Shown piece by piece: positions 34,991 through 45,509 of a stretch of 64,000 nt of DNA. The DNA is taken from contig JAVXUO010001340.1 of the NCBI GenBank assembly GCA_033065855.1, positions 124,001 through 188,000 of the forward strand. The letters are read 5' to 3'. A model generated the notes under the pieces. It searched no databases and was not told the DNA's origin. It saw only the letters and a list, made by a program, of their open reading frames with translations. Numbering within the stretch: position 1 is the stretch's first letter; the number at the start of each line of letters is the position of its first letter. A program made the position numbers and the translations under genes. Source of the stretch: Escallonia rubra (lineage: Eukaryota > Streptophyta > Magnoliopsida > Escalloniales > Escalloniaceae).

Positions 34991-35268
34991 GATGGTGGGT
35001 AGATTTGCCGACGGCAAGTGGCGAAGTCGAGGGCGGCACGAGGCGCTGTTGAAAGAGGCGACGGCGGTAGCTACGGCGGTGGCTAGATTTGGCAACGGCA
35101 AGATCGTAGATCACAGATCGACGGCTGCAGCTATGATGGTGGGTTTCAGGTCGACAGTGGTAGCTACTGTGGTGGGTTTGGGTTTTATTTTTATCTTTTG
35201 TTTTTAAATAAAAGCAGCTTCCTTTCTTTCTCTTTTTATTTTTTTCTCGTTAGTGGTGGTGGTGCCAG
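34923..35268 (-). promoter_or_regulatory. MRD1 5' UTR and promoter region
   Basis: Only about 350 bp separate the MRD1 donor from the hAT element. The stretch has repeated GACGGTAGCTAC and GGTGGGT(A/T) motifs. I see no clear TATA box. The last 8 bp (35,261-35,268, GGTGCCAG) are the hAT target duplication. Confidence 0.45.
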
Positions 35269-38200
35269 TAGAGTTGTCAAACGGGCCGGGCGGCCCGCGG
35301 GCTGGGCCGGCCCCGTCGATGAACAGTAGCGGCCCGCGTGCAGAGGGCCTGGGGCCTGGGCCTGGACCAGGCCTTCAAAATCTGGAAAATGGCCCGGCCC
35401 GGGTTTGGCCCGGGCTTGGCCCGGTCTGCGACCCGGGTTTGGCCCCACTTTTTTTGAATCTTTTGCTTTTCCCCCCCTTTCTTCCACCCCTTTTCCAAAC
35501 TTCCACTTTTACCCCCCCAACAGCTATATAACGGCTAGTTTGGGGGGTATTTTAGTCTAACCTATATTTTTCAACTCCTTTACATTCTTACCCTCCCCAA
35601 CAACTATAAACGGCTAGTTTGTAGGAGTATTTTGGTCTTTTGTGAAGTTTCTAAAATCTATAAATTCACACCATTTCTCTCTAATTTTTCACACCAATCT
35701 TCTTACTCTCTTCTTACTCTCACAACAAGCTTTGCTACTATTTTCTTCTCCAATTACTACTCTTGCTAATTACTACTAGTATTTACTAATTAGTACTCTT
35801 GTTTATTAATTACTAGTCTTGCTAAATTCTTTTTAATTACTAACTTTCTAATATTTGTTACTCGTTCATTCTTTTAATTGTTATTTCTTATTACTACTCT
35901 TATATTTAGTTACTCTTATTATTTCTTATTATTACTAACTTTGTATTTAGTTACTCTTACAAAGTTTAGCGTGAAATATGTCTGGAATAATTAAGAGAAT
36001 TAGGCGTGCATCGTCATCACGAAAAACATCATCATCATCGCAAGCACCACCACCAGCACAAGCGCCAGCGCCACGGCCATCAGAAACACCAATCCAAGCA
36101 CCAACACAACCATTCGTTCGTGGACGAATGAGTACAGGCTCTATGATAGATACCCAAGCCAATTGGGAGTTCAATCAAAACATTCCAGATTTTGAATACA
36201 CGCCTGATGAAGACCCCCCGCATTATAGTCAAGGACGCAGCTCGGTTGGCGAAGCTACTACTCAGTGGCATAATCTCAACCCTATGCCTGGTCATGATGA
36301 AGAAGGGCCGAGTAATGCCTCTGATAACGTGCCAGAAGTCCAAAAGGGGAAAAAGAAGAAAGCCGAGTGTTGGAATCATTTCGACGTAGTTACGGTGGAC
36401 GACACCCGAAAAGCTCGATGTAAGTACTGTCTTAAATTATTTTCGACTGGTAGTGGTAATGGACATCTTAACAGGCATTACCCTCAGTGTGCACCTCGAC
36501 AAGGTCACGTCGAACCTACCCAAACGCAATTATCTTTTGACGGTAAGTTATTTGTTTATAATCAGCGAGAGCAAAGAGACGGTCTCGCTGAATTTGTTAT
36601 TCATGATGAACAAGCCTTTTCTTTTGCCGATAATCCTAAGTACTCTAGATATATGAACACATACGTCCAACCTTTGTACAAAAAGGTTACTAGAAACACA
36701 ACTAGATCCGATGCACTCCGACAGTACAAGGCTGCTAAAGCACGCCTTATCGATTATTTCGATAAATTTGACGGTAAAGTTAGTCTTACTTCTGATATTT
36801 GGCAATCTCCTTATACTTTTGTTAGTTATTCTTGTGTGACCGCTCATTGGATTGATGCAGATTGGGTTATGCACAAGAGAATCATCGCTTTCGAGCACTT
36901 CCCTTATCCGCACGATGGAATGAACATTGCTACTCTTATATTAAAAGCATGCACCACATTTAAAATTAAGGATAAGATTATGAGTGTTAGTTTTGATAAT
37001 GCTTCTAATAATAAAGCTGCTGTTGCAGTTTTAAAGGAGACGCTTCAACCTGTACTTCATGGTGAATTATTTCATGTTCGTTGTGTTTGTCACATTATTA
37101 ACTTAATTGTTCAAGATGGTTTAGCTGCTGCAGGAGATATTCAGCTCAAAATGAGGGGTATGACAGCGTATGTTAATGGCTCGAGTTTGAGAACACAACA
37201 ATTTAAAACGTTGTGTGTTCAATATAATATGCCTCGCAAGAGAGCAGTTACAGATGTGGTCCACAGGTGGAACTCTACATACCACATGCTTTTACACATT
37301 CTGGCATACCGAGAAGTCTACACGCATTTTCTACTAACCCAGTTCCCAGCCGGCTTGCCAACTCAAGAGGAATGGCAGATGGCCACATACCTAGCTAAAT
37401 TTTTGGAGGTATTCTACACGTCTACCAATTTATTGTCTGGTACGTACTATCCCACCTCTCCTCTCGCTGTAATAGAAATTCTGAAGATGGCTACAATGTT
37501 AACAAAATGGAGATATATAGGACCCTTTAGGGAAATAGTACAAGTGATGGATCAAAAATTTAATAAATATTGGAGTAAACTGCCTGCTATTTTTACTTTG
37601 GCTACTTGTTTAGATCCTAGGTTAAAGTTGCATGGCGTGAACGCCTCGATACAAGAGATATCGAAATTAATGCACTACACAGCAGAGGACACAACCTTGC
37701 TCACAGCAAAAGTGAGCAAGAAGTTTGAGGACTTGTTCAACCTCTATCGTAATTCTGCTGACGTGCGCGGGCGAGCTACATCATCATCCACTGCTGAGAG
37801 GTATTATGCGCCATACCTTCAAGGCTTTGAACATCTAGTAGCAAGACAACTACCAGGTGAAGGTACTTCTAATTCGGGAGGTTCGTATAATTTTTCCTCT
37901 TTTAATGAGATTGGTGTATATGCAAATACTGATCATTATTCTGATTTATCAAGGCAAGAACAGGTTAATTTTAATTTGTTAAATTTTTGGAAACAAAATC
38001 AAAACATGTATAAAACTTTATCCCAAATTGCACGGGATGTACTGCCAGTGCAAGCCTCCACGGTTGCTTCAGAGTCGGCATTTTCAGCAAGCGGGAGGGT
38101 TTTGGATGACAGGAGGAGTCGTCTTAACCCCGAGTCGCTCGAGCTATGTGTATGTTGGAAGGATTATCTTGATGCGAAATACCGCGAGCAAGATAAACCG

Positions 38201-38955
38201 ATTGATGATAGGAAGAGTAGTGACTCGGATATTGAAATACTTCCGGATGATTAGGTAATTTGTTTTTATTTTCCTCTTTTGATCCTTTTGGTTGACGTTG
38301 CAGATTTCTTGATCTTTGATTGCTGATATTTTGGATAGACATACATTATTATTTTGATTGTTAGAGTTTTAAAAATAAATTTTTTCACAAAATATACTTT
38401 TTTCCATATATATAAAATAATTTTTTACAAGCAAGATATATATTTTTTCGTATATATAAAAAAATAGGTAACTTCGCCTATTTGTTTACAAGCAGCCGGT
38501 CCCAAGCCCGGATAAAAGGAGGAGGGCCTATGAACACATTTATTATTTTTCTATATAAATTGTTATGTGTTAAGATTTTATTAATAAAGCTCACCAAGAA
38601 GAGTATGAAAATGTTTAACATATAATAAAAAATATAATGGCTAACAAATATTATTATTATATACATACATACATATGTATATTACTTATAATGAAATAAA
38701 AGGATAAAGATTAGGTTCGTTAAATTGTGAATATTGCCTAGAGATGAAATTTAAAATTGAATAACAAGAAGAAAAAAAATTTTGGGCCCGGGCCCGACCC
38801 AAGCCCGGCCCTAGATATTGGGCCTAGGGCCTGGACTGGGCCTAGGTTTCCCTTCGGCAGGCCCGGCCCGGTTGGCAGCCCCACTGGCCCGGCCCCACAG
38901 CAGGCCCGATGGGCTTGGGCTGGGCCGGCCCAAGCCCGGCCCTTTGACATCTCTA
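35269..38955 (+). mobile_element. hAT element, 3.7 kb, apparently complete
   Basis: Ends TAGAGTTGTCAAACGGGCC and, inverted, TAGAGATGTCAAAGGGCCGG. The 8-bp flanks are GGTGCCAG (35,261-35,268) and GGTGGCAG (38,956-38,963), one mismatch. Both subterminal regions (35,280-35,450 and 38,785-38,945) are arrays of GGCCCGG/TGGGCC-like motifs, probably transposase-binding repeats. It carries one long transposase ORF and could be autonomous. Confidence 0.88.
35978..38254 (+). CDS. hAT transposase with BED zinc finger and hATC domain
   Basis: 758 codons without interruption, in the size range of intact plant hAT transposases. The N-terminus is Ser/Pro/Ala-rich. A BED-type finger lies at about 130-171 (Cys148, Cys151, His163/His167, Cys171). 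The RNase-H-like core shows Asp273 in TSDIWQS and Asp340 in SFDNASNN, and RCVCHIINLIVQDGL near 368. The hATC dimerisation domain spans about 664-731 (LLNFWKQNQ, SESAFSASGRVLDDRRSRL, CWKDYL). I chose the first ATG of the open frame. The acidic tail ends at 38,254. It points away from MRD1 (divergent). Whether it is expressed cannot be told from sequence. Confidence 0.92.
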   Translation: MSGIIKRIRRASSSRKTSSSSQAPPPAQAPAPRPSETPIQAPTQPFVRGRMSTGSMIDTQANWEFNQNIPDFEYTPDEDPPHYSQGRSSVGEATTQWHNLNPMPGHDEEGPSNASDNVPEVQKGKKKKAECWNHFDVVTVDDTRKARCKYCLKLFSTGSGNGHLNRHYPQCAPRQGHVEPTQTQLSFDGKLFVYNQREQRDGLAEFVIHDEQAFSFADNPKYSRYMNTYVQPLYKKVTRNTTRSDALRQYKAAKARLIDYFDKFDGKVSLTSDIWQSPYTFVSYSCVTAHWIDADWVMHKRIIAFEHFPYPHDGMNIATLILKACTTFKIKDKIMSVSFDNASNNKAAVAVLKETLQPVLHGELFHVRCVCHIINLIVQDGLAAAGDIQLKMRGMTAYVNGSSLRTQQFKTLCVQYNMPRKRAVTDVVHRWNSTYHMLLHILAYREVYTHFLLTQFPAGLPTQEEWQMATYLAKFLEVFYTSTNLLSGTYYPTSPLAVIEILKMATMLTKWRYIGPFREIVQVMDQKFNKYWSKLPAIFTLATCLDPRLKLHGVNASIQEISKLMHYTAEDTTLLTAKVSKKFEDLFNLYRNSADVRGRATSSSTAERYYAPYLQGFEHLVARQLPGEGTSNSGGSYNFSSFNEIGVYANTDHYSDLSRQEQVNFNLLNFWKQNQNMYKTLSQIARDVLPVQASTVASESAFSASGRVLDDRRSRLNPESLELCVCWKDYLDAKYREQDKPIDDRKSSDSDIEILPDD

Positions 38956-38963
38956 GGTGGCAG

Positions 38964-39311
38964 ATTGGTGGTGGCGGTGGGTTTGTTTGTTGGTTGTGAT
39001 GGAGTGGCGCAGTGGTTCTGCCGTGGTGTTGTGGTTGTTGGTTTGTTGATGGTTGTATTTCAATTGTGGGTTTGGTTGTTTTTCTTATCAGCATATCGCA
39101 AGGTCAAAAGACAAAACAATTTGCTTGATAATACTTTGTTGATTGAAAATACAGAGAACAAACATTTGAATCATGAAAGTTTTGTTTGCTTTAATTTGTG
39201 GGAAGAACATAAATATAGATAAAGTTCACCCGAGAAGAAAGAAAAATTTAGTCCTGTAGCGAACAGCCAGGTTAAGATCTCACACACGAGGGGCAATCTG
39301 GTAAAAAGTAT
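38964..39311. other. Flank between the hAT element and the composite MULE
   Basis: GGT/GTT-rich then AT-rich DNA; no gene. Confidence 0.4.
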
Positions 39312-39437
39312 CGTCCGCTACATAATATAGCGACTAGACTTAAGAAAAGCGCAAAAAACAAATCTGGACTGTCTACAAATCGCGAATAGATGGTCAAATG
39401 GCACTCCCAACTTAACCAAGTTGCCTGGTAGCCGATC
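39312..39437 (+). repeat. Hairpin end module abutting the composite MULE
   Basis: TCCGCTACATAATATAGCG, a TGGACTGTC motif, and CAACTTAACCAAGTTG, ending in GCCGATCCC that overlaps the first bases of the next TIR. Related to 1,630 and 32,250. Confidence 0.5.
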
Positions 39438-39540
39438 CCTATCTACTGGTTGAGAAATAACTTTTTCTCCACCACTTATCGAGTCGTCCACGTGTACTCG
39501 TGAGTGGCCCAGATTTTCCTTTTTTGCTGAAAAAGTGCTA

Positions 39541-39710
39541 ACCGCCACTAAGACCAGCGGTTAGCAAACTGGCCAAAATGCCCCTCACGAGCCTCGATAC
39601 AGTCAATTTTGCACTGACTACTATTCTTTGTGGCGGTTAACTGCCACAAGAGTAGCGGTCAATGGGGATCCCACGCTCCCTAACCGCTACTCTTTGTAGA
39701 TCTTAGATGG
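39541..39710. repeat. Subterminal hairpins, left end of the composite MULE
   Basis: GCTAACCGC/GCGGTTAGC around 39,545, GTGGCGGTTAACTGCCAC near 39,640, and TAACCGCTACTCTTTGTAG near 39,690. Confidence 0.7.
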
Positions 39711-39738
39711 GGAGTAAGTACCCACATTCTTTCTCATT

Positions 39739-39743
<5 letters not shown>

Positions 39744-39779
<36 letters not shown>
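39744..39779. repeat. (CT)n microsatellite in the PMD-ULP1 leader
   Basis: Eighteen CT units just upstream of the leader region shared by copies B and C. Confidence 0.9.
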
Positions 39780-39780
<1 letters not shown>

Positions 39781-39999
39781 ATCATCTTCATCCTCCCAAT
39801 TCGTTCCTCCATAATCTCCACCATTTTTACCATAACACAAACTCAATTCATACGCTAGAAGATTGGTGGAAAGTAGCAAGAAGATTGGTGGAAAGTAGCA
39901 AGAAGATTGTTGGAGAAAATTATTGAATAAATCAACTTTGAAGTAAGTAAGTATTTCGAATTTTGATGTCATGAATCCATGTGCATTTCGTGAACTGTA

Positions 40000-40600
40000 A
40001 CTTCTTTAGCTTTCAATTTATGTTTATTTTAGGTTTTGAATTGTGTTCTTACCATAAACTGAATTTAGGGATTGAATTAGTGGCTTATTCTATGTATGGA
40101 TTGAAATTAGTGATTGAATCAGTGGCTTTAGGTTTTGAAATTAGGGTTTTGCTTAAGATTCGAATTAGGGCTTTTTTAGGGTTTCAAATTTGTGAATTTT
40201 TTAGGAATTTTTTAGGGTTTCAAATTTGGGACTTTCTTAGAACTTCAAAAATTGGGGGGGGGGGGGTTTAGGGGTCTAAATTAGGGCATTTTTAGGGCTT
40301 CAACATTGGGGTCTTTTTAGGGATTCAAAATTAGGGGTTTTTTAGAGTTTCAAAATTAGAGTTTGAAATTAGGGATTTGAGATTTGAATAATATGTTTTT
40401 AGGTATTCAAATGTGGGTGCTTTTATGCTTTAAAAATTGGGATGTAATTTTGGGTGTTGATTTTAAATTATGTGTTCTTGTTTTAGATTTGGGATGTAAT
40501 ATTGGGTGTTGATTTTAGATTATGTGTTCCTGCTTTAGTTTTGGGATGTTAATAGTAAGCACGCTAAGTTAGTTTACGATTATATTTTTTTCTTAGAGAT
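40000..40600 (+). other. 5' intron or leader of PMD-ULP1 copy B
   Basis: A degenerate array of AGGGTTTCAAA and TTAGGG(A/G)TTT motifs; no protein reading frame. It leads to a TTTTTTTCTTAGAG acceptor-like end at about 40,600. Confidence 0.45.
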
Positions 40601-40611
40601 AGGGATTTTAA

Positions 40612-43600
40612 CCTCGGACCTTATAATCCATCAATCATATACGATGATGATGACCACGTCGCGAGAGACGTATTTGAAGGTGTGGAAAGGGGAGTTTTGA
40701 AAACAATTCAAAACACAAATCACCTCCAAGAGTATGTACTAAATGAGGAACAACAACATATATTAAATTGTCAGGGTTTCTCTTTATTCATTGTCTTCCC
40801 TCATTGGTCTCGGCACGACGAGCGCCTTATATCCGCTCTAGTTAAGCGATGGAGGAGTGAGACGAACACATTTCACTTCGGTTTGGTGAAATGACTGTTA
40901 CATTAGAGGACGTCGGCTTTATACTTAGACTCTTATGTTATGGCAGACCCATTACTTCGAGTAAGGCGTCTGCAACGGTATCTCAGCTTGCTAGGCAATA
41001 TTTTCTGGAAACTCTAAAATAAGCCATTACATCAAACGGCATCATGGCTGAGAGAGCAGTATCGCGTGCTACCTAATGAATACACTCTTCATGATTTGGA
41101 GAAGTATACGAAGGCATTCTTGTTGTATATCATTGGAGTTGTATTACCTATGTCGCATTCGAAAAACACGGTGCATCCGAAGTATATGGTGTTCTTGGAT
41201 GACCTTTGAGGAGGTTCAATCATATTCGTGGGGTTCAGCAGTACTTGCGCACCTATATCGAGCACTGCATAAAGCTACAAGAAAGGATACCAAATCCATT
41301 GCCGCCTACCTGGCTCATATTACAAATATGAGTTATATTCTTGGTTGACGTGTCAATATATTCTTGATTATTTACTAATTTCATACAATGTTTGACTTCG
41401 CATATTTGGTCTTATGAAAGGCTACCCACTGGTCGTCCACGACCGCGAGATGATTCTGAAGAGACGTGGCCTAGGTTATTGGTGAAACCAATAAAACAAC
41501 CCTAGAGGGGGTGAATAGGGTTTTTGAAAATTAATGGAAAAATTAAACTAAGCATTCTCACGAATCTCAATCAAACAAAGTAATACTTCAATGAAGATGC
41601 TAATTTAACAATCTCAAAAAATTATAGAGCAATAAGTAAAGAGATTGAGTTAGAGATACTTGACAAGGAGATTTAAATGGTTCGGCTTGAACTACCCTCA
41701 AGCCTACATCCACCTCTTCAAGGAAGTCCCTTGCAAGAGCACTAGAATCCACTAGCAATAATTTTCTTCCGGGTCAAGATCAAAACCTTTACAACACTTG
41801 GTGATATCCCCACACCAAGCACAAGCCTTGAATCCACAAAACTCTCCAAGACTTGACAAACCAAGCCTTGATCACAATCCTTTTACAAAGATCAATTGTG
41901 TACAAAGAAACCATCTTGAAAGGAAATTAGTACAAATGAAGCTCTAGTACAATAGAGAGATGATAGAATTGATGACTTGAAGAATACTCACTCTCAATCA
42001 AAGAACTGCTCACAAAGATGCTCTCTTTAATGGTGTAAAATCATGAAGAAGAAGAGATAAAAGTTTAATCTATGAGCCTTGATGTTTCTCTAATGAATGG
42101 AGGCTTAGAATGTGGTTTCCATGGTGCATAATGAAGCCACAAATCATTTATATAGAGAAGATAACAAATATAGCCGTTATGGAAAGATTTGGCATGATTT
42201 TGGGCAAAACTAGCCGTTATTTCTCTCCCAACGGTCAATAGAGTCGATTGCATTGAGAATGGAGTCGACTGCATTCCCTTGCTGTCATTTCTCGACTGTC
42301 TCGCGAAACTCTCTTTCTTATTTTGGCCATAACTTTCTCTAGAAAAATCGGATTTATGTGCCGTTTTTTGAGTTGGAAAGCTAATGAATTTTTTTATCAA
42401 TATATGAAAAGATTAGCTCCAAAAAAAATTCTTCAGAAAATCTGAGTGAGCTCCAAAGTTCACTCATTTTCAAGAAGCACACTTGTGTGAAAGGTTGTGA
42501 ACTCACATGCAATGCACAAGGTGTCCTAAGGTCTTTTTAGGTCATAGTCATCAATCCAAGCATCAAACCAAGACTAGTTACATAATAGTAAAGATCAATC
42601 ATAATCGATAGTAACTTAGCCTATGCATTCGTTGTTGCTCTTTGACATTGGACTTGATGAAGCTTCTGTAGCATGTCCACTATAACTTTAAGCTTCTTTG
42701 GCTTTAATCCATCTATCCAACTTCTCAAATGTGTCTTCATGAGTGTGCATGTATATACCTACTAAAAATACACTCAAAGCACACATTAGAACATAATCAA
42801 TGTGTAGTTATCATCAAAACAAGATGTAAGCCTAGGTTATCCAACCATAGGGCTAACAATTGGCTTAGGAGCATGGCTTCCCACATACGCCCAGTTGGAA
42901 GAGAAGGGTAAACCCCCATCACCATCTGAAGTTCTATTGGGGGGAGCTAGAAATATTAGAGGCATCATAGGTGAAGTGGCAGCCTTACTCCAAGGTGATG
43001 CAATGGCAAGATCAGTGGAGTTGGCAACTTCATGTGTCGTACGTGCTGGGAGGTTTGGTTCAGGTGCCTTGTATCGATGAAGAACCCTGGCACCAGTATC
43101 GAGGAGTACCTAGAATGGTTTCTCATGGTGACACGCACGAGGGTGAATCGCCCTTCCAAGGCGAAGAGGACAACGAACGAGCCACGTGCGATTATCGACC
43201 AGTTCTGGACGTTGAACATTGTATGTCATTTTCTTATGCTTCAATTTTTATTTGTATTGTTGTCGACCATGCTTGCAATGTGTCTGATTATCCATATTTT
43301 CTATTCATGTTAAATAGGTTGACATGGGCAGTAAGGTGTTCAAGCAGCTGAGGAGTTTGATTGGTTTGTCTTGCATGCCCCTGACAATATCAAGAAGTCC
43401 ATTGAGAGCTACAAAACTGAAATTCGCAACTTCAGTAATACGTACCAGGGTTACCAGGGGGAGCCGTCTGTTGGTGCCAGTTGACGCGTACGGTTCTCAG
43501 CCCTAGAGTCAGGTAACCCAAGCAACTCCTCAGGAGCGCCCACTCATCCGGTTGGAGAAAGGAAAACCGACGAAGGCATTGAGGCCGGCCAAGCGAGATT

Positions 43601-44475
43601 GGATCGACGAGCATTACTTTGGGCCTGAGCCGAGGGCTACAACATACTATCCTATTTCGGACGTGGTTGATTCGTATTACATAGATCACGAGAATAACAG
43701 AACGTTGGCGCCGGATACAGGTCTTGCGAATTTTATCATGGATGCCTACACGGATCTGCTTCGGATTATAGAGCAGTAGCATAACCCCCTGCAGAGCTAC
43801 GAAGATCAACATGTATCCCTCTCATTTCATGTTTCTCATGCTGGACAACATAAATAGTTTGACAGAATGGAGGAAGAAGCGACGAAAGAACAAGGGTGCA
43901 TGAATACACTCACCAAACTTGCAGGGCATGTTGAGGTTGCACAATCAATGTCATGTGTCTGAGGCGAACATGATCATGATACCTCATATACATGCAATCC
44001 ACTTCTTTTTATTGGTTCTGTATTCTATGACGAAAACGGTCCACATATATGATAGCCTGAGGGAGGACGGACCTGGTCAGCAGCTGAAGGAGATGTACAA
44101 AAAGTACATCAATGTAGTGGTTCGTCTAGAATCTGAAATTAATTTTGTATTATGTCATATTTGAATCGTTGTTGATGTTTTTTACGCTTTTTGCAGACTA
44201 CTATCATTCTACTAGCTATACGCCACTATTTGGGAAAGGCCATCACCAGTAATCCTACGATGGATCCTTGGACGGTCGAAATGATACAAGACCGGCCAAA
44301 GCAGTATAACAGTCATGATTGCGGTGTTTATGTGCTCAAGTACATGGACTACTTAGCTCGTGCGGAGGATCTCGAATCTACGACTTGGTCTCGGAGGGAT
44401 GCCCTGACATTTAGATATAGGATAGCTTGGGAGCTCAAAAAGGGTATAGTTAGATGTTTGCCTTATTATTATTGA
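40612..44475 (+). pseudogene. PMD-ULP1 fusion gene, copy B, broken
   Basis: Pieces align with copy A in order: PMD start (about 40,620-40,895), a one-base deletion near 40,890 that ends in TGA, further PMD (40,896-41,330, several frame changes; YSWGSAVLAHLYRALHKA is intact), then SYERLPTGRP near 41,425. A 1.39-kb insertion (41,476-42,868) follows. The PMD tail resumes, a possible intron lies at about 43,220-43,320, then KRDWIDEHYFGPEP (near 43,590), the His/Asp part (HIYDSLREDGPG near 44,050) and an intact last exon 44,197-44,475 with QYNSHDCGVYVLKY. It retains a linker segment missing from copy A and reads AAG where copy A has its TAG. The acceptor of exon 2 has lost its AG. Confidence 0.75.
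41476..42868. mobile_element. Unclassified 1.4-kb insertion inside copy B
   Basis: GGCCTAGG (41,468-41,475) and GGCTTAGG (42,869-42,876) border it, a possible 8-bp duplication with one mismatch. Alternatively GCCTAGGTTAT at 41,469-41,479 and 42,830-42,840 is an 11-bp one. The start contains ACCCTAGAGGGGGTGAATAG, which I believe to be a common plant repeat. No ORF and no clear TIR or LTR. Confidence 0.5.
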
Positions 44476-44548
44476 TGTAATTGACACTTCTTGTTATAAT
44501 TCACTTCTAGTTTGACAATTGTTGTTACAATTATTGATGTAATTAACT

Positions 44549-45060
44549 ACCACTCTTTGTAGCGGTTAGGGAAGTTTCTCAGCATCTCAAACTGCTTCTG
44601 TGACTAGCAGTTAGAGATGCTGAGAGGCCTCTCTAAACACCACTCTTTGTAGCGGTTAGGGAAGCTTCTTAACATTTCTAACCGCTAGTCATAGAAGAGG
44701 TTAATCGTAATTTTTTTTCGGGTTTCTTATACTTTCGGCACACTAATTATCCTTTTTTCTGTGGATTTCAGTGGAAATAAAAAAAATTGATTTTTTAGTG
44801 TCGCCCCTTCTCGGGCACACTTTAGGGCCGTTTTCGTAACTTTCGGTGAAATTTTTTTTGTTTTTGTTTTTTCGGGCTTCTTATACTTTGGGCACACCAA
44901 CTAGCCCCTTTTTGTGAATTTCAGTGGAAATTGAAATTCTTTTTTGTTTTTCAGTGTCGCCTTTTCTCGGGCACACTTTAGGGCGCTTTTTGTAGCTTTC
45001 AGTGATTTTTTTTATATTTTTTCGGGCTTGTTATACTTTGGGCACACTAATTATACCTTA
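44549..45060 (+). repeat. Hairpins and diverged tandem repeats 3' of ULP1 copy B
   Basis: CACTCTTTGTAGCGGTTAGG occurs near 44,551 and 44,641, around a CAGCATCTC/GAGATGCTG pair. Then three diverged units with CGGGCACACTTTAGGGC and TTATACTTTGGGCACAC follow, relatives of the 167-bp array in element A. Confidence 0.65.
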
Positions 45061-45300
45061 ATGTATAATATTTTCAACTTCAAATTTTCAAATATGAATT
45101 TGAAAAAATGAAAATTTGAATTTTCAAATTCCGAAAATTCAAATTTTCAAAGATTGCGGGGCTGTATAGTCCTCATGTGTAAATTTTCGAATTTTCATAT
45201 CTGAATTTTCTAAATTTTTTTCAAATTTTAAAATTCATAATAAATCTTTGTGTAAATTACCAAAATTTCAAAACTAGGGTTTGCAAAATTATACCTTAAC
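45061..45300. repeat. AT-rich self-complementary stretch
   Basis: Overlapping copies of AATTTTCAAAT and its complement between 45,070 and 45,240 can form several hairpins. It lies between copy B and the 3' end of the transposase. Confidence 0.5.
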
Positions 45301-45509
45301 ATTTTGTTAATGTTGTATTTTTATACCCTGGCAAAAAGTGACCTGACCAAAATACCCTCGCAGTTAACGGAAAAACTAACAGGGTGTGGGCACCAGAATC
45401 GTGCCATAGTTTGGTGGATAAAAAAGCTATTTTGAAAGGTCTGAGATATAATTTGCAAACGTGCCATGTATGAGGGTATATTTTCGCTATTAACCCTATT
45501 TCTCGTAAG

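Noticed and set aside
35236-35531. Frames rich in Gly, Pro and Ala at the hAT left end, and similar ones at 38.74-39.2 kb
   Set aside because: They arise from GGCCCGG subterminal repeats and have no domain similarity.
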